Notes under the pieces: generated by a model
The model's input: only the letters and a program-made list of their open reading frames with translations
Told to the model about the DNA's origin: nothing
The model's database searches: none
Shown: piece after piece, positions 52,962 through 62,218 of the stretch
Layout: every line of letters begins with the position of its first letter
How positions within the stretch are numbered: the first letter of the stretch is position 1
Made by a program: the position numbers and the translations under genes
Origin: JANQPX01 sp041398025
GTDB lineage: Bacteria; Pseudomonadota; Alphaproteobacteria; Geminicoccales; Geminicoccaceae
Length of the DNA stretch: 64,000 nt
Direction: 5' to 3'
NCBI GenBank assembly: GCA_041398025.1
Contig: JAWKVM010000010.1
Span: 114,570-178,569 of the forward strand

Positions 52962-54170
52962 TCAGATGTCCAGCCGGACCTCGTAGCCCTTCTCGCGCAG
53001 GGCCGCGACGACGCGTTCGATCTGCTCCTCGCCGCGCATCTGCAGCACCAGGCTGACCTGGGTCGCGCGCACGGACGAGCCGCCGAAGGCGCGCTGATGC
53101 GCGATGTCGATGATGTTGCTGTCGAGCTCGCCCAGCACCTGGGTGAGTTCCGCAAGCGCGCCCGGCATGTCCTGGAGCTCGACGCCGAGCCTGATCAGGC
53201 GCCGGGTTCTGACCAGGCCGCGCTGCAGGATCGACGACAGGATCATCATGTCGATATTGCCGCCCGACAGCAGGATGGCCACGCGCCTGCCCCGGAACAG
53301 CGCGGGCTGCGCGCGCAGGGCGGCCAGGGCGGCAGCCCCCGCCCCCTCGACCAGCGTCTTCTCGATCTCGAGCAGGTCGAACACCGCCTGCTCGATCTGC
53401 TCCTCGCTGACCGTGAGCATGCGGTCCACATGCTGTCTGATCAGCGGCAGAGTGAGGTCGCCCGGCGACTTCACGGCAATGCCTTCGGCCACCGTGCCGG
53501 GCCGGGTGACCGGAGCCGGCTTGCCATGGAAGGCCTGGAAGACCGGGGCGTAGCGCTCGGCCTGCACGCCGACCACCTCGACCAGGGGTGACAGCCCCTT
53601 GATCGCGACTGCGACGCCGCCGATCAGCCCGCCGCCGCCGACCGGCACGATCACGGCGTCGATCTCGCCGACCTGGCGCAGAATCTCCAGGCCGACCGTC
53701 CCCTGCCCCGCGATCACCCGAGGGTCGTTGAACGGATGGACCAGAGTCAGTCCGCGCTCCGCGGCAAGATCCTCGGTGAAGGCCCGCGTCTCGTCGAACT
53801 GGCTGCCATGCAGCAGCACCTCGGCGCCGAACACGCGGGTCTGCTCCACCTTGGCGTTGGGGGTCGAGCGCGGCATGACGATCGTGGTCGGCACGGCGAG
53901 CCGGCTGCCGTGATAGGCGAGCGCCTGCGCATGATTGCCCGCAGACATGGCGATGACGCCGCTCGAGCGCTCCGCGGGCGTCAGCTGCAGGAGGCAGTTC
54001 AGGGCGCCGCGTTCCTTGAAGGAGGCGGTGAACTGCAGGTTCTCGAACTTCAGAAAGACGTCGCTGCCGGTCAGCCGCGACAGCGTCTCCGAGTGAACAC
54101 AGGGGGTTTCGGCAATCTGGCCTCGGAGGCGTGCCGCCGCCGCTTGCACATCGTGAAGATCGACCGTCAT
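52962..54170 (-). CDS. Threonine/serine dehydratase with C-terminal ACT-like domain
   Basis: The 402-residue fold-type II PLP enzyme has the Schiff-base lysine in FTASFKERGALN, the phosphate-binding glycine loop VPVGGGGLIGG and the LSGGNIDMM segment. A C-terminal ACT-like domain (LGVELQDMPGALAELTQVLG ...) follows, as in the shorter catabolic/biosynthetic TdcB/IlvA relatives of about 400 residues. It deaminates threonine to 2-oxobutyrate (and serine to pyruvate). ATG 54170 was chosen; the extension to 54299 is not conserved in type. Confidence 0.87.
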   Translation of the reverse strand: MTVDLHDVQAAAARLRGQIAETPCVHSETLSRLTGSDVFLKFENLQFTASFKERGALNCLLQLTPAERSSGVIAMSAGNHAQALAYHGSRLAVPTTIVMPRSTPNAKVEQTRVFGAEVLLHGSQFDETRAFTEDLAAERGLTLVHPFNDPRVIAGQGTVGLEILRQVGEIDAVIVPVGGGGLIGGVAVAIKGLSPLVEVVGVQAERYAPVFQAFHGKPAPVTRPGTVAEGIAVKSPGDLTLPLIRQHVDRMLTVSEEQIEQAVFDLLEIEKTLVEGAGAAALAALRAQPALFRGRRVAILLSGGNIDMMILSSILQRGLVRTRRLIRLGVELQDMPGALAELTQVLGELDSNIIDIAHQRAFGGSSVRATQVSLVLQMRGEEQIERVVAALREKGYEVRLDI

Positions 54171-54354
54171 GGGTGAGCTTTGACCTGCGGGCCGCCTGAT
54201 CGTGTCGGAAGGTAAGCTTGTAGAAGCCCCTGAAGCACCTCGCAAGCGGATCGGCGATGACGGCGGGTGTCTTGCCTTCGTTTGATCACCGCGTTCCACG
54301 CCCGATACCGACCGACAAAGCCTCGACCTCTGCAGATGGGAGAGCAGCCCAGTT

Positions 54355-54443
54355 CATCCTTCCCTAACCCGCCCGGACTGGGGTCGGGCATGTCTTCCTG
54401 ATCCATGCGATCCTGGGAGTCCGAGCCTGGCCCGAGCTCTTCC
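54355..54443. repeat. Palindromic intergenic repeat, copy 5, left half
   Basis: The outer CCTAACCCG end (54363-54371) and left arm (54399-54423, ATCCATGCGATCCTGGGAG...) are followed by the loop up to GAGCTCTTCC (54434-54443), where a mobile element begins. The same ten bases recur at 57218-57227 in front of the missing right half. Confidence 0.82.
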
Positions 54444-54542
54444 GGAACTATGTCGCAAACACGCCCAGGGCGGGGTGGCATGGGATTCCTTGGGAAATGG
54501 GCCTTTCGGGACGCGTTTGCGCTTGCCTTGGCGTTAGCGACG

Positions 54543-55885
54543 TTAGTTGATCACGAGACCGCCGGCAGGCAGAATAGTCAGTTTGATCCTACTCTCTTCA
54601 AGCGCCATTTCCATACCGCTGGCTATGGGTTCGACGCGGTCCTTGCTGATCGCTGTGCTGGTCTGATGGATGGTGTCGTCAAGAGGATTCTTGTAACGGA
54701 CGCAACACATCAAAACTGGGCGCCGTCTTCTGACTTCGGAGGATGGTCCGGCTATTGTAATACGCACCCGTTCTTCGATCGCATCGCCTGGAAAGATCGT
54801 GTGCCCCTCGTCGTATTCCCTTATCCTGGCATCTTCAGACATACGGCTGTAGATCTCAGATCCGTCCACATTTGCGAAAGACGGCTCGACTTCTACATCG
54901 ACAAGCATGATCGCGCCAATCGGCGGATGAGGAGGCTTGGCGAAGGGGCGTAGAGGAGAGCGGCTGCGGACTTGATTGTCGCCTCGAAATTCTTTGCAAG
55001 GCGCCTGTTGCGGTTGATCCAGGCGACGGAGCGCTCGCCCCCCAGCGTCTGGGCAGGACGACGAAGCCGGCCTGACCGGGCTGCTTTCTGACGATTTCAA
55101 CGAGGATGCTCGTGGCCTGTGTCACGCGCTCGTGGTTATTCCGCCATCGCGCCCAAACATGCTTGATGAAGGGGGACAAGGCGCGCGCGACCTCAAGCAG
55201 CGGGCCGCCGCCATCACGGTCCTGAATGTTGGCGGGATGCGGTTCGACAAGCAGCGCCCGTCCGCCGGCTTCGATGGCTTTGACGCTCTGGCTGTCGATG
55301 ATGGCCGCCGATGGGCTGGCGTCACGACCGGCACGTTCGCGGTCGGCCATGACCAGGGCGTGGTTGATCTTCTCGAAGATTGCGCCGTCGCGAAAGGCCG
55401 CGAACCAGCGATGGACGGTCGGCCAGGGCGGAAAATCCGATGGCAACGGACGCCAGGCGATGCCGCCGCGCAGGACGTGGAAGATGGCGTTGACACTCTC
55501 GCGCATCGACCATGAACGCGGTCGCCGAGTGGCCGGGGTCCACATGATCATCGCCAAGAAGCTCGCAACTCCTTGGAAGCACCTAAATCCCGACTGCTCA
55601 ACACTTTGCGAAACGGCCTCTGATCCGATTAGCTCTGCTAGCAAGAATGACGGCCCACGAACTCAACCCCAAAGTAATGATGAGAAGGCCTATTTCAGCG
55701 AAGGTGGCGCGCAACTGATTGGACGCCACTTCGGCCGTCTTATCCGTTGCCTTGGCCATGCGCCATTGCTGGCACAAATCGGCCTCTTCGGGGGACTGGG
55801 GATTGCTGCAGGCGCGCTGGTAATCGGCGGAAAAGGTAGCGTCCTCGGACTGCTGAGAATAGACCGACTGGCCTGCCCCCTTCAA
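54543..55885 (-). pseudogene. Passenger membrane-anchored protein, split by an IS5-family insertion
   Basis: The N-terminal half (about 55610-55885) has ATDKTAEVASNQLRATFAEI and a transmembrane helix GLLIITLGLSSWAVILAS. The C-terminal half (54543-about 54940) reads IGAIMLVDVEVEPSFANVDG, VRITIAGPSSEVRRRRPVLM and ends GMEMALEESRIKLTILPAGG, a beta-rich extracytoplasmic-looking domain. A transposase remnant separates the halves. This resembles widespread hypothetical proteins with one helix followed by a soluble domain; the function is unknown. It lies within the IS481-ended element. Confidence 0.55.
54950..55625 (-). pseudogene. IS5-family transposase remnant
   Basis: Recognisable pieces are NAIFHVLRGGIAWRPLPSDF and PPWPTVHRWFAAF, the first Asp segment AIIDSQSVKAIEAGG, then IQDRDGGGPLL and GFVVLPRRWG, and, in another frame, ERSVAWINRNRRLAKNFEA. 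The region around the GYDAGKKIKGRKRH block is deleted, and the frame shifts near the C-terminal Glu. It is inactive. Confidence 0.7.
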
Positions 55886-55939
55886 ACCGCACCAGCTGCT
55901 ATGAGAGCGGCTGTCGCTATGGGAGCTGCCCCTTCTTTT

Positions 55940-57157
55940 GGTCCAGTTGTCATGCGATTTTTCGGGCTGATGCAGTTGGGCGGCGCAAACTGGCTCGGCG
56001 TCAAGTTGCCGAGACTGGAATGCGGCCGGTTGTGGTTGTCGTCAGCTCTCCAGGTTTCGATCCGCTGCCGGGCATCGGCCATCGACAGGAACCATGACGC
56101 GTTCAGGCTCCTGCCGCAGGCGGCTGTTGAAGGCCTCGATGAAGGCGTTGTCGCTGGGCTTGCTGGGCCTGGAGACGTCGAGTTCGACCTTGTTCAGATA
56201 AGCCCATCGATCGAGCATGCGGCCGGCGAATTCTGGACCCCATTTCGCAGACTCTTCGGTCGACCCGGATGCTGCGCGGCTTGCCCCGCAGCCTGGCCAG
56301 CCGGTCGAGCCCGTCGATCACCTGGTAGGCGCGGAAGTGCGTCCTCAGGGCGGTCGCGAGAGCCTCTCTCGTATGGCAGTCGACGATCGTCAGGATCCGG
56401 AACGGCCGGTCGTCGAACAGCTTGTCCGACATAAAGTCCATGGCCCAGCAATCGTTGATCTTGCCGACCGCGGGCCGGCCCGAGCGATAGCGGCAGGCGC
56501 GCCGGCGCTTCGCTCCTCGTCCGGATCGACAGGCCTTCTTTTGATAGAGCCGGTAGACCAGCTTGTGGTTAGCGCGCCAGCCTTCGCGCCGCAGCAGGAC
56601 GTGCAGACGCCGGTAGCCATAGCGAACCCGGGTTAAGGCCAGTTCCTGCAAACGCATGCGCAGCTCCACCAACGGATCACGACAGGACTGGTAGCGATGG
56701 GCAGCCCGCCCGAAGCCGCTGACCCGACAGGCGCGCCGCTCGGACACCGCATAGGCCTGCTGAAAGTGCCGAACGACGTCGCGGCGACGGGCGGGCATCA
56801 CCATGTTCGGCGCAGGGCGTCCTGCAGCATCGACTTGTCCAGCGTCAGATCGGCGACTAGCCGCTTGAGCTTGCCGTGCTTCGCCTGCTTACTCGGACCG
56901 ACGGCGTTCGCAGGCTCAGTCCTCCAGCTGCTTCAGCCGCCGGATCTCGGCCACGCCCATGCCGGCAAATGCCTTCTTCCAACGGTAAAACGTGGCTTCG
57001 GCAACACCCATCTTGCGGCAGATCTCACCAACCGGTGTCCCGCTCTCCGCCTGCCTAAGGGCAAAGGCTATCTGCTCATCGCTGAATCGTTTCTTCGGCA
57101 TCTGGCACATCCTCCACATCGAAAAATGTGCCCGAAATTTCACATACCGTCTGGACT
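55940..57157 (-). mobile_element. IS3-family insertion sequence (orfA/orfB, orfB frameshifted)
   Basis: Imperfect terminal inverted repeats begin GGTCCAGTTGTCATGCGATT (55940-) and, complement of 57133-57157, AGTCCAGACGGTATGTGAAA. OrfA (56916-57143) starts MPKKRFSDEQIAFALRQAES with a helix-turn-helix. OrfB spans about 56804 to 55975, with CWAMDFMSDKL (first Asp) and, after one or more frameshifts, DNAFIEAFNSRLR-like and RIETWRADDNHNRPHSSLGN segments. It is about 1.2 kb, normal for IS3. The frameshifts in orfB near 56270 and 56100 make activity doubtful. Confidence 0.75.
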
Positions 57158-57217
57158 AAATTCCGGGGTCAAGACCCTCCCACCAACAACAAGAAGGTGT
57201 GTTTGCTACATAATTCC

Positions 57218-57300
57218 GAGCTCTTCCGGCGGGCGGGCGGATTCCCAGGATCGCATGGACCAGGAAATAGCGTGTCAGGGACGGGTTAATGAAAAGCTAA
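57218..57300. repeat. Palindromic intergenic repeat, copy 5, right half
   Basis: Begins with the duplicated GAGCTCTTCC, continues with the loop CGGCGGGCGGG and the right arm (57238-57261), and ends with CGGGTTAAT (57282-57290). Joined to the left half it makes a normal copy once one duplicated decamer is removed. Confidence 0.82.
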
Positions 57301-57432
57301 GGCGTTGAAGAAATCCTGTCAGACCGAAGCCGCATCGCGTTCCATCGACGGCAACTCAATGACATTGGCATGAGGTCCACCTACTCTGTGAAAAATCCGG
57401 ATCTCGTCGCTATCGAGTCCCGCCCGGCACTA

Positions 57433-58235
57433 GGGCTTGTTGACAATTAGCGGCTTTTGCTTGTGTTTCTTCTAACTAGCTGATTCAAAGCCTAAAAATG
57501 GAGGAAGGCTTTGGATCGGTTGGTGCTGAATGACACGCAATGGGCGCGGATTGCGCCGTTTTTGCCCGGCAAGGCAGAGGATTGCGGTGTGACCGCGGAC
57601 AATCGTCGCTTTGTCGAGGCGGTGCTCTGGATGGCGCGAACCGGCGCTCCCTGGCGAGATTTGCCAAGAGAGTTCGGCAACTGGAACTCGGTGTTCAAGC
57701 GGTTTCGGCGCTGGGTGGCGAAAGGCGTGTTCGAGCGGCTGTTCCAAGCGGTGTCGGGTGAGCCCGACTTCGACTACGCCCTGGTCGACGGCACGATCGT
57801 GCGCGTGCATCAGCACGGCGCCGGCGCTAAAGGGGGACTGAAACTCAGGCGATCGGACGCTCGCGTGGCGGCCTGACCACCAAGGTGCTGGCTCTGGTCG
57901 ATGCGCTGGGTAATCTCGCCAGGTTCATGCTCATGCCCGGACAACGCCATGACAGCATCGGCGTCGACAGCCTGCTCGACGGCGTCACGATCGATGCCCT
58001 GATCGCCGACAAGGCCTTCGACAACAACGCGATCCGAAAAGAGCTTGCTGAGCGAGGCGCCTTGGCCGTGATCCCGTCAAAAGCCGATCGCAAAACCGCG
58101 ATCCCTCATGATGCCGAGATGGATGCATGGCGCCATCTCGTCGAAAACGACTTTGCCAAGATCAAGCATTTCCGACGGATCGCAACCAGATACGACAAAA
58201 CCGACACCAGCCAAACCGACTATTGAGCCGAGCCC
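57433..58235 (+). mobile_element. IS5-family (IS427-type) insertion sequence, transposase frameshifted and shortened
   Basis: The ends are GGGCTTGTTGACAATTAGCGG and, inverted, GGGCTCGGCTCAATAGTCGG. The first transposase part (57511-57876) has LNDTQWARIAPFLPGKAEDC and RTGAPWRDLPREFGNWNSVF. The second (about 57845-58226, another frame) has IGRSRGGLTTKVLALVDALG, DALIADKAFDNNAIR and NDFAKIKHFRRIATRYDK. The IS427 group uses a programmed frameshift, but the junction near 57840 lacks a good slippery run. The C-terminus is cut short, so it is probably inactive. The interval 57301-57432 holds nothing recognisable. Confidence 0.75.
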
Positions 58236-58280
58236 GTTACACCATCTAGTCTCCTCGCCTGACACAACGGAAACGGATCG

Positions 58281-58715
58281 ATGGCTATCTGGTTCAAGGA
58301 CTTTCCGACGGCTTATGCCAAAGAGCGCGGCCAGGGGACGATGATCGACCATCTCGGGATCGAGGTCGTCGAGGCCGGAGAGGACTATCTCAAGGGCCGG
58401 ATGCCGGTGGATGCGCGCACGCGGCAGCCGGCCGGCGTGCTGCATGGCGGCGCCTCGGTCGCCTTCGCCGAGACGCTCGCCTCATGGGCGGCGACCTTCT
58501 CTGTCGATCCCGAGCAGCATCACTGCGTCGGCGTCGAGATCAATGCGAACCATGTGCGACCGGTCAGGGACGGCTATGTCGTCGGCACCGCCCGGCCGCT
58601 CCATCTGGGCCGCACCCTCCAGATCTGGGAGGTCCGAATCGAGAGCGAAGACGGCAAGCTCGTCTGCATCTCGCGCGTGACCATGGCCGTGCTGAAGACC
58701 GCGAGCCAGTACTGA
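58281..58715 (+). CDS. Hotdog-fold acyl-CoA thioesterase (PaaI/YdiI/MenI type)
   Basis: The 144-residue protein carries the hallmark GVLHGGASVAFAETLAS, with the His-Gly-Gly that binds the thioester carbonyl and the catalytic acid in the following helix. The strand VGVEINANHVRPVRDG is typical for MenI/YdiI thioesterases that hydrolyse 1,4-dihydroxy-2-naphthoyl-CoA or other aromatic acyl-CoAs. The specific substrate is not known. It lies just downstream of the IS427-type copy and is followed by the palindromic repeat copy 6. Confidence 0.87.
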   Translation: MAIWFKDFPTAYAKERGQGTMIDHLGIEVVEAGEDYLKGRMPVDARTRQPAGVLHGGASVAFAETLASWAATFSVDPEQHHCVGVEINANHVRPVRDGYVVGTARPLHLGRTLQIWEVRIESEDGKLVCISRVTMAVLKTASQY

Positions 58716-58790
58716 TACGCGCGCCGCAGGCCTGCTTCTTCCAGCCTCGCAAGTCCCGACCGATGCGTGCAGGACAAAGGAGGTCTTCAT

Positions 58791-58944
58791 CCTTTCTTAA
58801 CCCGCTATGGCCAGGATAGGGCATGTCTCGCTGGTCCATGCGATCCTGGGAGTCCGAGCCTCGCCCACGCTTTTCCGGCGGACGGACGGAGTCCCAGGAT
58901 CGCATGGACCACGGAACAAGATGCGAGGAACGGGTTAAGGAAAG
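58791..58944. repeat. Palindromic intergenic repeat, copy 6 (complete, best outer ends)
   Basis: The left arm is 58832-58856 and the right arm 58887-58911, with one central mismatch, around a 30-bp loop. Here the outer ends are themselves inverted repeats: CCTTTCTTAACCCG (58791-58804) and CGGGTTAAGGAAAG (58931-58944). The whole unit is 154 bp. It lies between the thioesterase and the convergent cinA-like gene. Confidence 0.87.
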
Positions 58945-59061
58945 CCTAACGCTGGCATGAAATCCTGCCGGACAGAAATGGCATGGCGTTCCGTTGATGA
59001 AAAAGTCGTGGGATCGGTATGACGGCGCACCGCCTCTGATCGTAGCGTGCAAGTCATCAAC

Positions 59062-59562
59062 TCAGCGGCTGCGGATTGTCTCCGTCAGCAAATCCAGGGC
59101 CGCGCGGGCAAAGTGCCACATATTCCCTTCGCGATCGGACTGCCCGGTCTCGATGGTGAGGGTGCGGTTCAGCGGTCCGATGGCCGCGATGCAGCTATGG
59201 CCGGGCTGGTCGCCGTAGCGGTTGCCCGCGGGTCCCGTCGCGCCGGTCTCGCCGAGCGCCCAGGTCGCACCCAGATGCGCGCGCATCGAGGTCGCCATGA
59301 GGTGGGCATAGGCCTCGGTGCTGGGGCGCAGGCCGGGATGGGCGTCGAGGTCGATGCCGAGCAGGGCGCTGCGCGATGTTTGCGTGTAGATCACGCCGCC
59401 GCCGAGAAAATAGGCGGACGCGCCGGGCACGGCCAGCAGCGCCGCCGAGATCAGGCCGCCGGTCGACGACTCGGCGATCGCGACGGTCTCCTTCCGCTCC
59501 TTGAGCAGGCTGCCGACGGCGGCGGCCATGGATGCGAGCGCCATGGTTGCGGACGATGTCAT
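59062..59562 (-). CDS. CinA C-terminal-domain amidase (nicotinamide-nucleotide amidase, PncC-like)
   Basis: The 166-residue protein is a stand-alone CinA C-terminal domain. It has the catalytic-serine segment VAIAESSTGGLISAALLAVP, YFLGGGVIYTQTSRSALLG, and ALGETGATGPAGNRYG. PncC deamidates NMN to nicotinate mononucleotide in NAD recycling. Many alphaproteobacteria have this short form. It is on the same strand as the hydratase gene, 36 bp downstream of its stop. Confidence 0.85.
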   Translation of the reverse strand: MTSSATMALASMAAAVGSLLKERKETVAIAESSTGGLISAALLAVPGASAYFLGGGVIYTQTSRSALLGIDLDAHPGLRPSTEAYAHLMATSMRAHLGATWALGETGATGPAGNRYGDQPGHSCIAAIGPLNRTLTIETGQSDREGNMWHFARAALDLLTETIRSR

Positions 59563-59598
59563 GATCGGGTCTCCCGTTGGATGCGTGATGGACTGCGT

Positions 59599-60390
59599 TC
59601 AGGGCTCGATGCCGAGCGTGATTGTGCCGAACGCGCCAAAGTCCGCCCTGATCTCGTCGCCGGGCTCGATCGGCAGCGGCACGGTGCAGGTGCCGGTGGT
59701 GACGATCTGGCCCGCCTCGAGTGCTAGGCCAAGCGAGGACACTTCGTTCACCAGCCAGGTGAGCGCGGTTCGCGGATCACCGAGCACGGCACCGCCACTG
59801 CCCCGGTGTTCGTGCTTGCCGGCGACCGCGCCAGTCACCTCGTGGCGGCTGAGATCGATGCCGCGCCAGGCCTCCCCGACTTCGGGTCCGAGCAGGAACT
59901 GGTGGGCGCAGGCATTGTCCGCGATCAGCTGCGCGGCGCCGACCCTCGCGAAATCGAGAAAGCGCGAGCTCGGCAGCTCGATCGCCAGATGCAGGGCGCC
60001 GACCGCGGCCATGACCTCGTCGGTCGCATAGGCCTCCGCGCGCGGCTCGAGCGTGGTCGCCATGCGCAAGGCGAATTCGGGCTCGGCGACCGCCATGTGA
60101 TTGCCGACGAGCGACGGCTTTTCCTCCGCGTCGAGCAGCCGCTCGGCGAGAAGGCGCCCGGCGAGCGGACCATCGACGCCGATATGCCGCTGTCCGCCGG
60201 TCGAGGTCGCCGCGATCTTCCAGCCGATCAGCGCGCTCGCGCTGATGTCGGCGAGATGAGCCTGGATCGCATAGCCGTCCGCCCGGCTCGTCGGGCGCAG
60301 CGCCTCCGGCAGGGCCTCCATCTGCCGGCCGCACTGCCAGTGGTCCGCAATCAGCGCTGCCGCCGCTTTCGCCTTCGCCTGATCGAGCAT
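59599..60390 (-). CDS. 2-keto-4-pentenoate hydratase / fumarylacetoacetate hydrolase-family enzyme
   Basis: The 263-residue enzyme resembles the MhpD/TesE/HpaH hydratases. It has SRADGYAIQAHLADI, GWKIAATSTGGQRHIGV, EPEFALRMATTLEPR with metal-binding glutamates, and the C-terminal GDEIRADFGAFGTITLGI. It adds water to 2-hydroxypenta-2,4-dienoates, the step after ring cleavage in aromatic meta pathways, or decarboxylates similar acids. No ring-cleavage dioxygenase is nearby. ATG 60390 (AGGAAAACCGACC upstream) is preferred over 60423. Confidence 0.82.
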   Translation of the reverse strand: MLDQAKAKAAAALIADHWQCGRQMEALPEALRPTSRADGYAIQAHLADISASALIGWKIAATSTGGQRHIGVDGPLAGRLLAERLLDAEEKPSLVGNHMAVAEPEFALRMATTLEPRAEAYATDEVMAAVGALHLAIELPSSRFLDFARVGAAQLIADNACAHQFLLGPEVGEAWRGIDLSRHEVTGAVAGKHEHRGSGGAVLGDPRTALTWLVNEVSSLGLALEAGQIVTTGTCTVPLPIEPGDEIRADFGAFGTITLGIEP

Positions 60391-60564
60391 GGTCGGTTTT
60401 CCTGTTGCTTTTTTGGTCTTCACGCCTATGCAAAGCGTCGTCGATCAGAGCTAGCGCTTGCGGGCAGCTTTGTCAGGATATTGCGCAGGGCGACGGCAAG
60501 AAACATCTGAACAAATTGCCGGCTGAAGTGTTCTGCCAGCAAGACTGCCTGGCGAATTTGGAGT

Positions 60565-61395
60565 TTGACGATGATTGCGCCTTTCAGATCCGGGATGTCT
60601 CCCTGGGTCCGCGGACTGTTCGTGACATGCGCCCTCATTCTGGGCGCGCCGCCCGCTCATGCCGAGAACGGCGGAGCCATACGCCTGCAGTCGGACGACG
60701 AGGCCGATGCCTGCATCGCCGATCTCGACTGCATGCGCCGTCTGTTCCTCGAGGCGACCGTCGGGACGCAGCAGGCCACGCAGGAACGGCTGCTCAAATG
60801 GACCGACCCCATGCGTGTCACCATCTTCGGCGGCCATAATCTCAAGGACGAAGTCCATGCGCGCACATCGCAGCTCCTGCAGCAGGCGAACCTGCTCGGC
60901 AAGGCCGCCGGCGTGGACATCGGACCGTCCGGACCCGAGGACGTGGTCAACTTCCTGGTTCTGGTGAGCGGCGATTTCGACGGCGATCGCAACGGCGCCT
61001 TTGCCGAACTCTTCGAGACCGTGTTCGCCGGGCGTCCCGAACTCTATGACGAACTGGCGGCGGGGGATGGACCCGTCTGCAGCCACCGCGGATTCGTCGA
61101 GGGCAAGACCCGTATCGGCGGCGGGGTCCTGATGGCCCAGGTCCAGCCCGATCGTGAGGCCTTCGATCGCTGCGTCCTGCGCGCCATGCTCGAGAGCCTC
61201 GGTCTCAGATATCCGCTGGGGGCGACCACCGATTCCCTGCTCAATCCCAAGACCGCGCGCGCGGCCTGGACGTCGATCGACTTCCTGCTGCTGCGCATGC
61301 TCTACGATCCCTCGATGCGGCCCGGCATGAGCCGGGACGAGATCGCCGCGGCGTTTCCCAAGGCCTATCAGGCGCTGACCCAGCCTGCCGGCTAG
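60565..61395 (+). CDS. Secreted DUF2927-like protein
   Basis: The 276-residue product has a signal peptide (VRGLFVTCALILGAPPAHA, cleavage after AHA). The exported domain contains KWTDPMRVTIFGG, LASEVHART-like VHARTSQLL, NFLVLVSGDFDGDR, three well-placed cysteines, and the C-terminal DFLLLRMLYDPSMRPGMSRD that is typical of DUF2927 proteins. The function is unknown. The start could also be ATG 60571 or 60595. It stands alone between divergent and codirectional genes. Confidence 0.72.
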   Translation: MTMIAPFRSGMSPWVRGLFVTCALILGAPPAHAENGGAIRLQSDDEADACIADLDCMRRLFLEATVGTQQATQERLLKWTDPMRVTIFGGHNLKDEVHARTSQLLQQANLLGKAAGVDIGPSGPEDVVNFLVLVSGDFDGDRNGAFAELFETVFAGRPELYDELAAGDGPVCSHRGFVEGKTRIGGGVLMAQVQPDREAFDRCVLRAMLESLGLRYPLGATTDSLLNPKTARAAWTSIDFLLLRMLYDPSMRPGMSRDEIAAAFPKAYQALTQPAG

Positions 61396-61495
61396 CCGAT
61401 CTGCCGCCTGGTCGGCCCGATCACCTGCAGGTCGCTTGCTGCGCCCGCTGCAGGGCTTCTATGATGGCTTCGTCAGTGACATCGGGGAGGCTTTC

Positions 61496-62218
61496 GTGAC
61501 CGACTTTTTCGTCACCCACGGCGCCTGGTCGGCCGGCTGGGCCTGGCGCAAGATGCGCCCCTTGATCCGCGCGGCCGGGCATGAGCTCTGGACGCCGACC
61601 ATGACCGGTCTCGGCGAGCGCGCCCATCTGGCGCATCCCGGGATCGATCTCGAGCATCACATCCGGGACGCGGTCGCGGTGATCGAGACGGAGGATCTGC
61701 GGGATCTCGTGCTGATCGGCCATTCCTACGGCGGCATGGTCGCGACCGGCGTCGCCGACCGGGCGCGCGAGCGCGTGGCACGGCTGATCTATCTCGACGC
61801 CTTCGCGCCCGATGACGGCGAAAGCCTGATGGATCTGGCGGCCCCGGAGCGGCGCGCGAGTTTCGAGAACAAGGTCGCCGAGGAGGGCGACGGCTGGCGT
61901 CTGCCGCCCAATCCTATGCCGCCGGACACCCCGGAGGCCGATCGCGCGTGGGCGGCACCGCGGCGCATCCCGCAGCCGGCTGAAACCTTTCGCCAGAAGC
62001 TGACCCTGACCGGCGGCGCGCTGACCCTGCCGATCGACTACATCTACTGCACCATCGCCGGTCCCGAGGACGGCTTTCGCCGCTTCGCCGACAAGGCGCG
62101 AACCCGGGGCTGGCCGCTGCACGAGCTGGCGGCGAGCCACAATCCGCACCTGACCATGCCGGAGGCCCTGACCGCCCTGCTGCTGCAGATCACAGCCGGT
62201 GACGGCGGTCGGCGCTAG
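61496..62218 (+). CDS. Alpha/beta hydrolase (esterase family)
   Basis: About 240 residues from GTG 61496 (VTDFFVTHGAWSAGWAWR), with GGGGAGG 6-12 bases upstream. The open frame reaches 61436, but its first 20 residues do not fit the fold. The oxyanion His-Gly is in THGAWSAG, the nucleophile elbow is GHSYGG, and the terminal catalytic His is in AASHNPHLTMPEAL. It is similar to small esterases related to hydroxynitrile lyases and salicylate esterases. It overlaps the 3' end of the next, convergent gene by 4 bp. Confidence 0.82.
   Translation: MTDFFVTHGAWSAGWAWRKMRPLIRAAGHELWTPTMTGLGERAHLAHPGIDLEHHIRDAVAVIETEDLRDLVLIGHSYGGMVATGVADRARERVARLIYLDAFAPDDGESLMDLAAPERRASFENKVAEEGDGWRLPPNPMPPDTPEADRAWAAPRRIPQPAETFRQKLTLTGGALTLPIDYIYCTIAGPEDGFRRFADKARTRGWPLHELAASHNPHLTMPEALTALLLQITAGDGGRR

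Larger units (their letters stand above)
54444..57217. mobile_element. 2.8-kb composite element with IS481-type ends inserted in palindromic repeat copy 5
   Basis: The left end GGAACTATGTCGCAAACACG and the inverted right end GGAATTATGTAGCAAACACA (complement of 57198-57217) are near-identical. The element is flanked by the 10-bp direct repeat GAGCTCTTCC (54434-54443 and 57218-57227), a clean target-site duplication. Inside there is no IS481 transposase. Instead there is a broken passenger gene, an IS5-family remnant and an IS3-family element. Thus it moved as a unit, or later insertions replaced its transposase. Confidence 0.72.

Noticed and set aside
54405..54953. A plus-strand frame of 182 codons at the left end of the composite element
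   Set aside because: It starts in the palindromic repeat and is antisense to the passenger protein fragment, which has the better amino-acid pattern.
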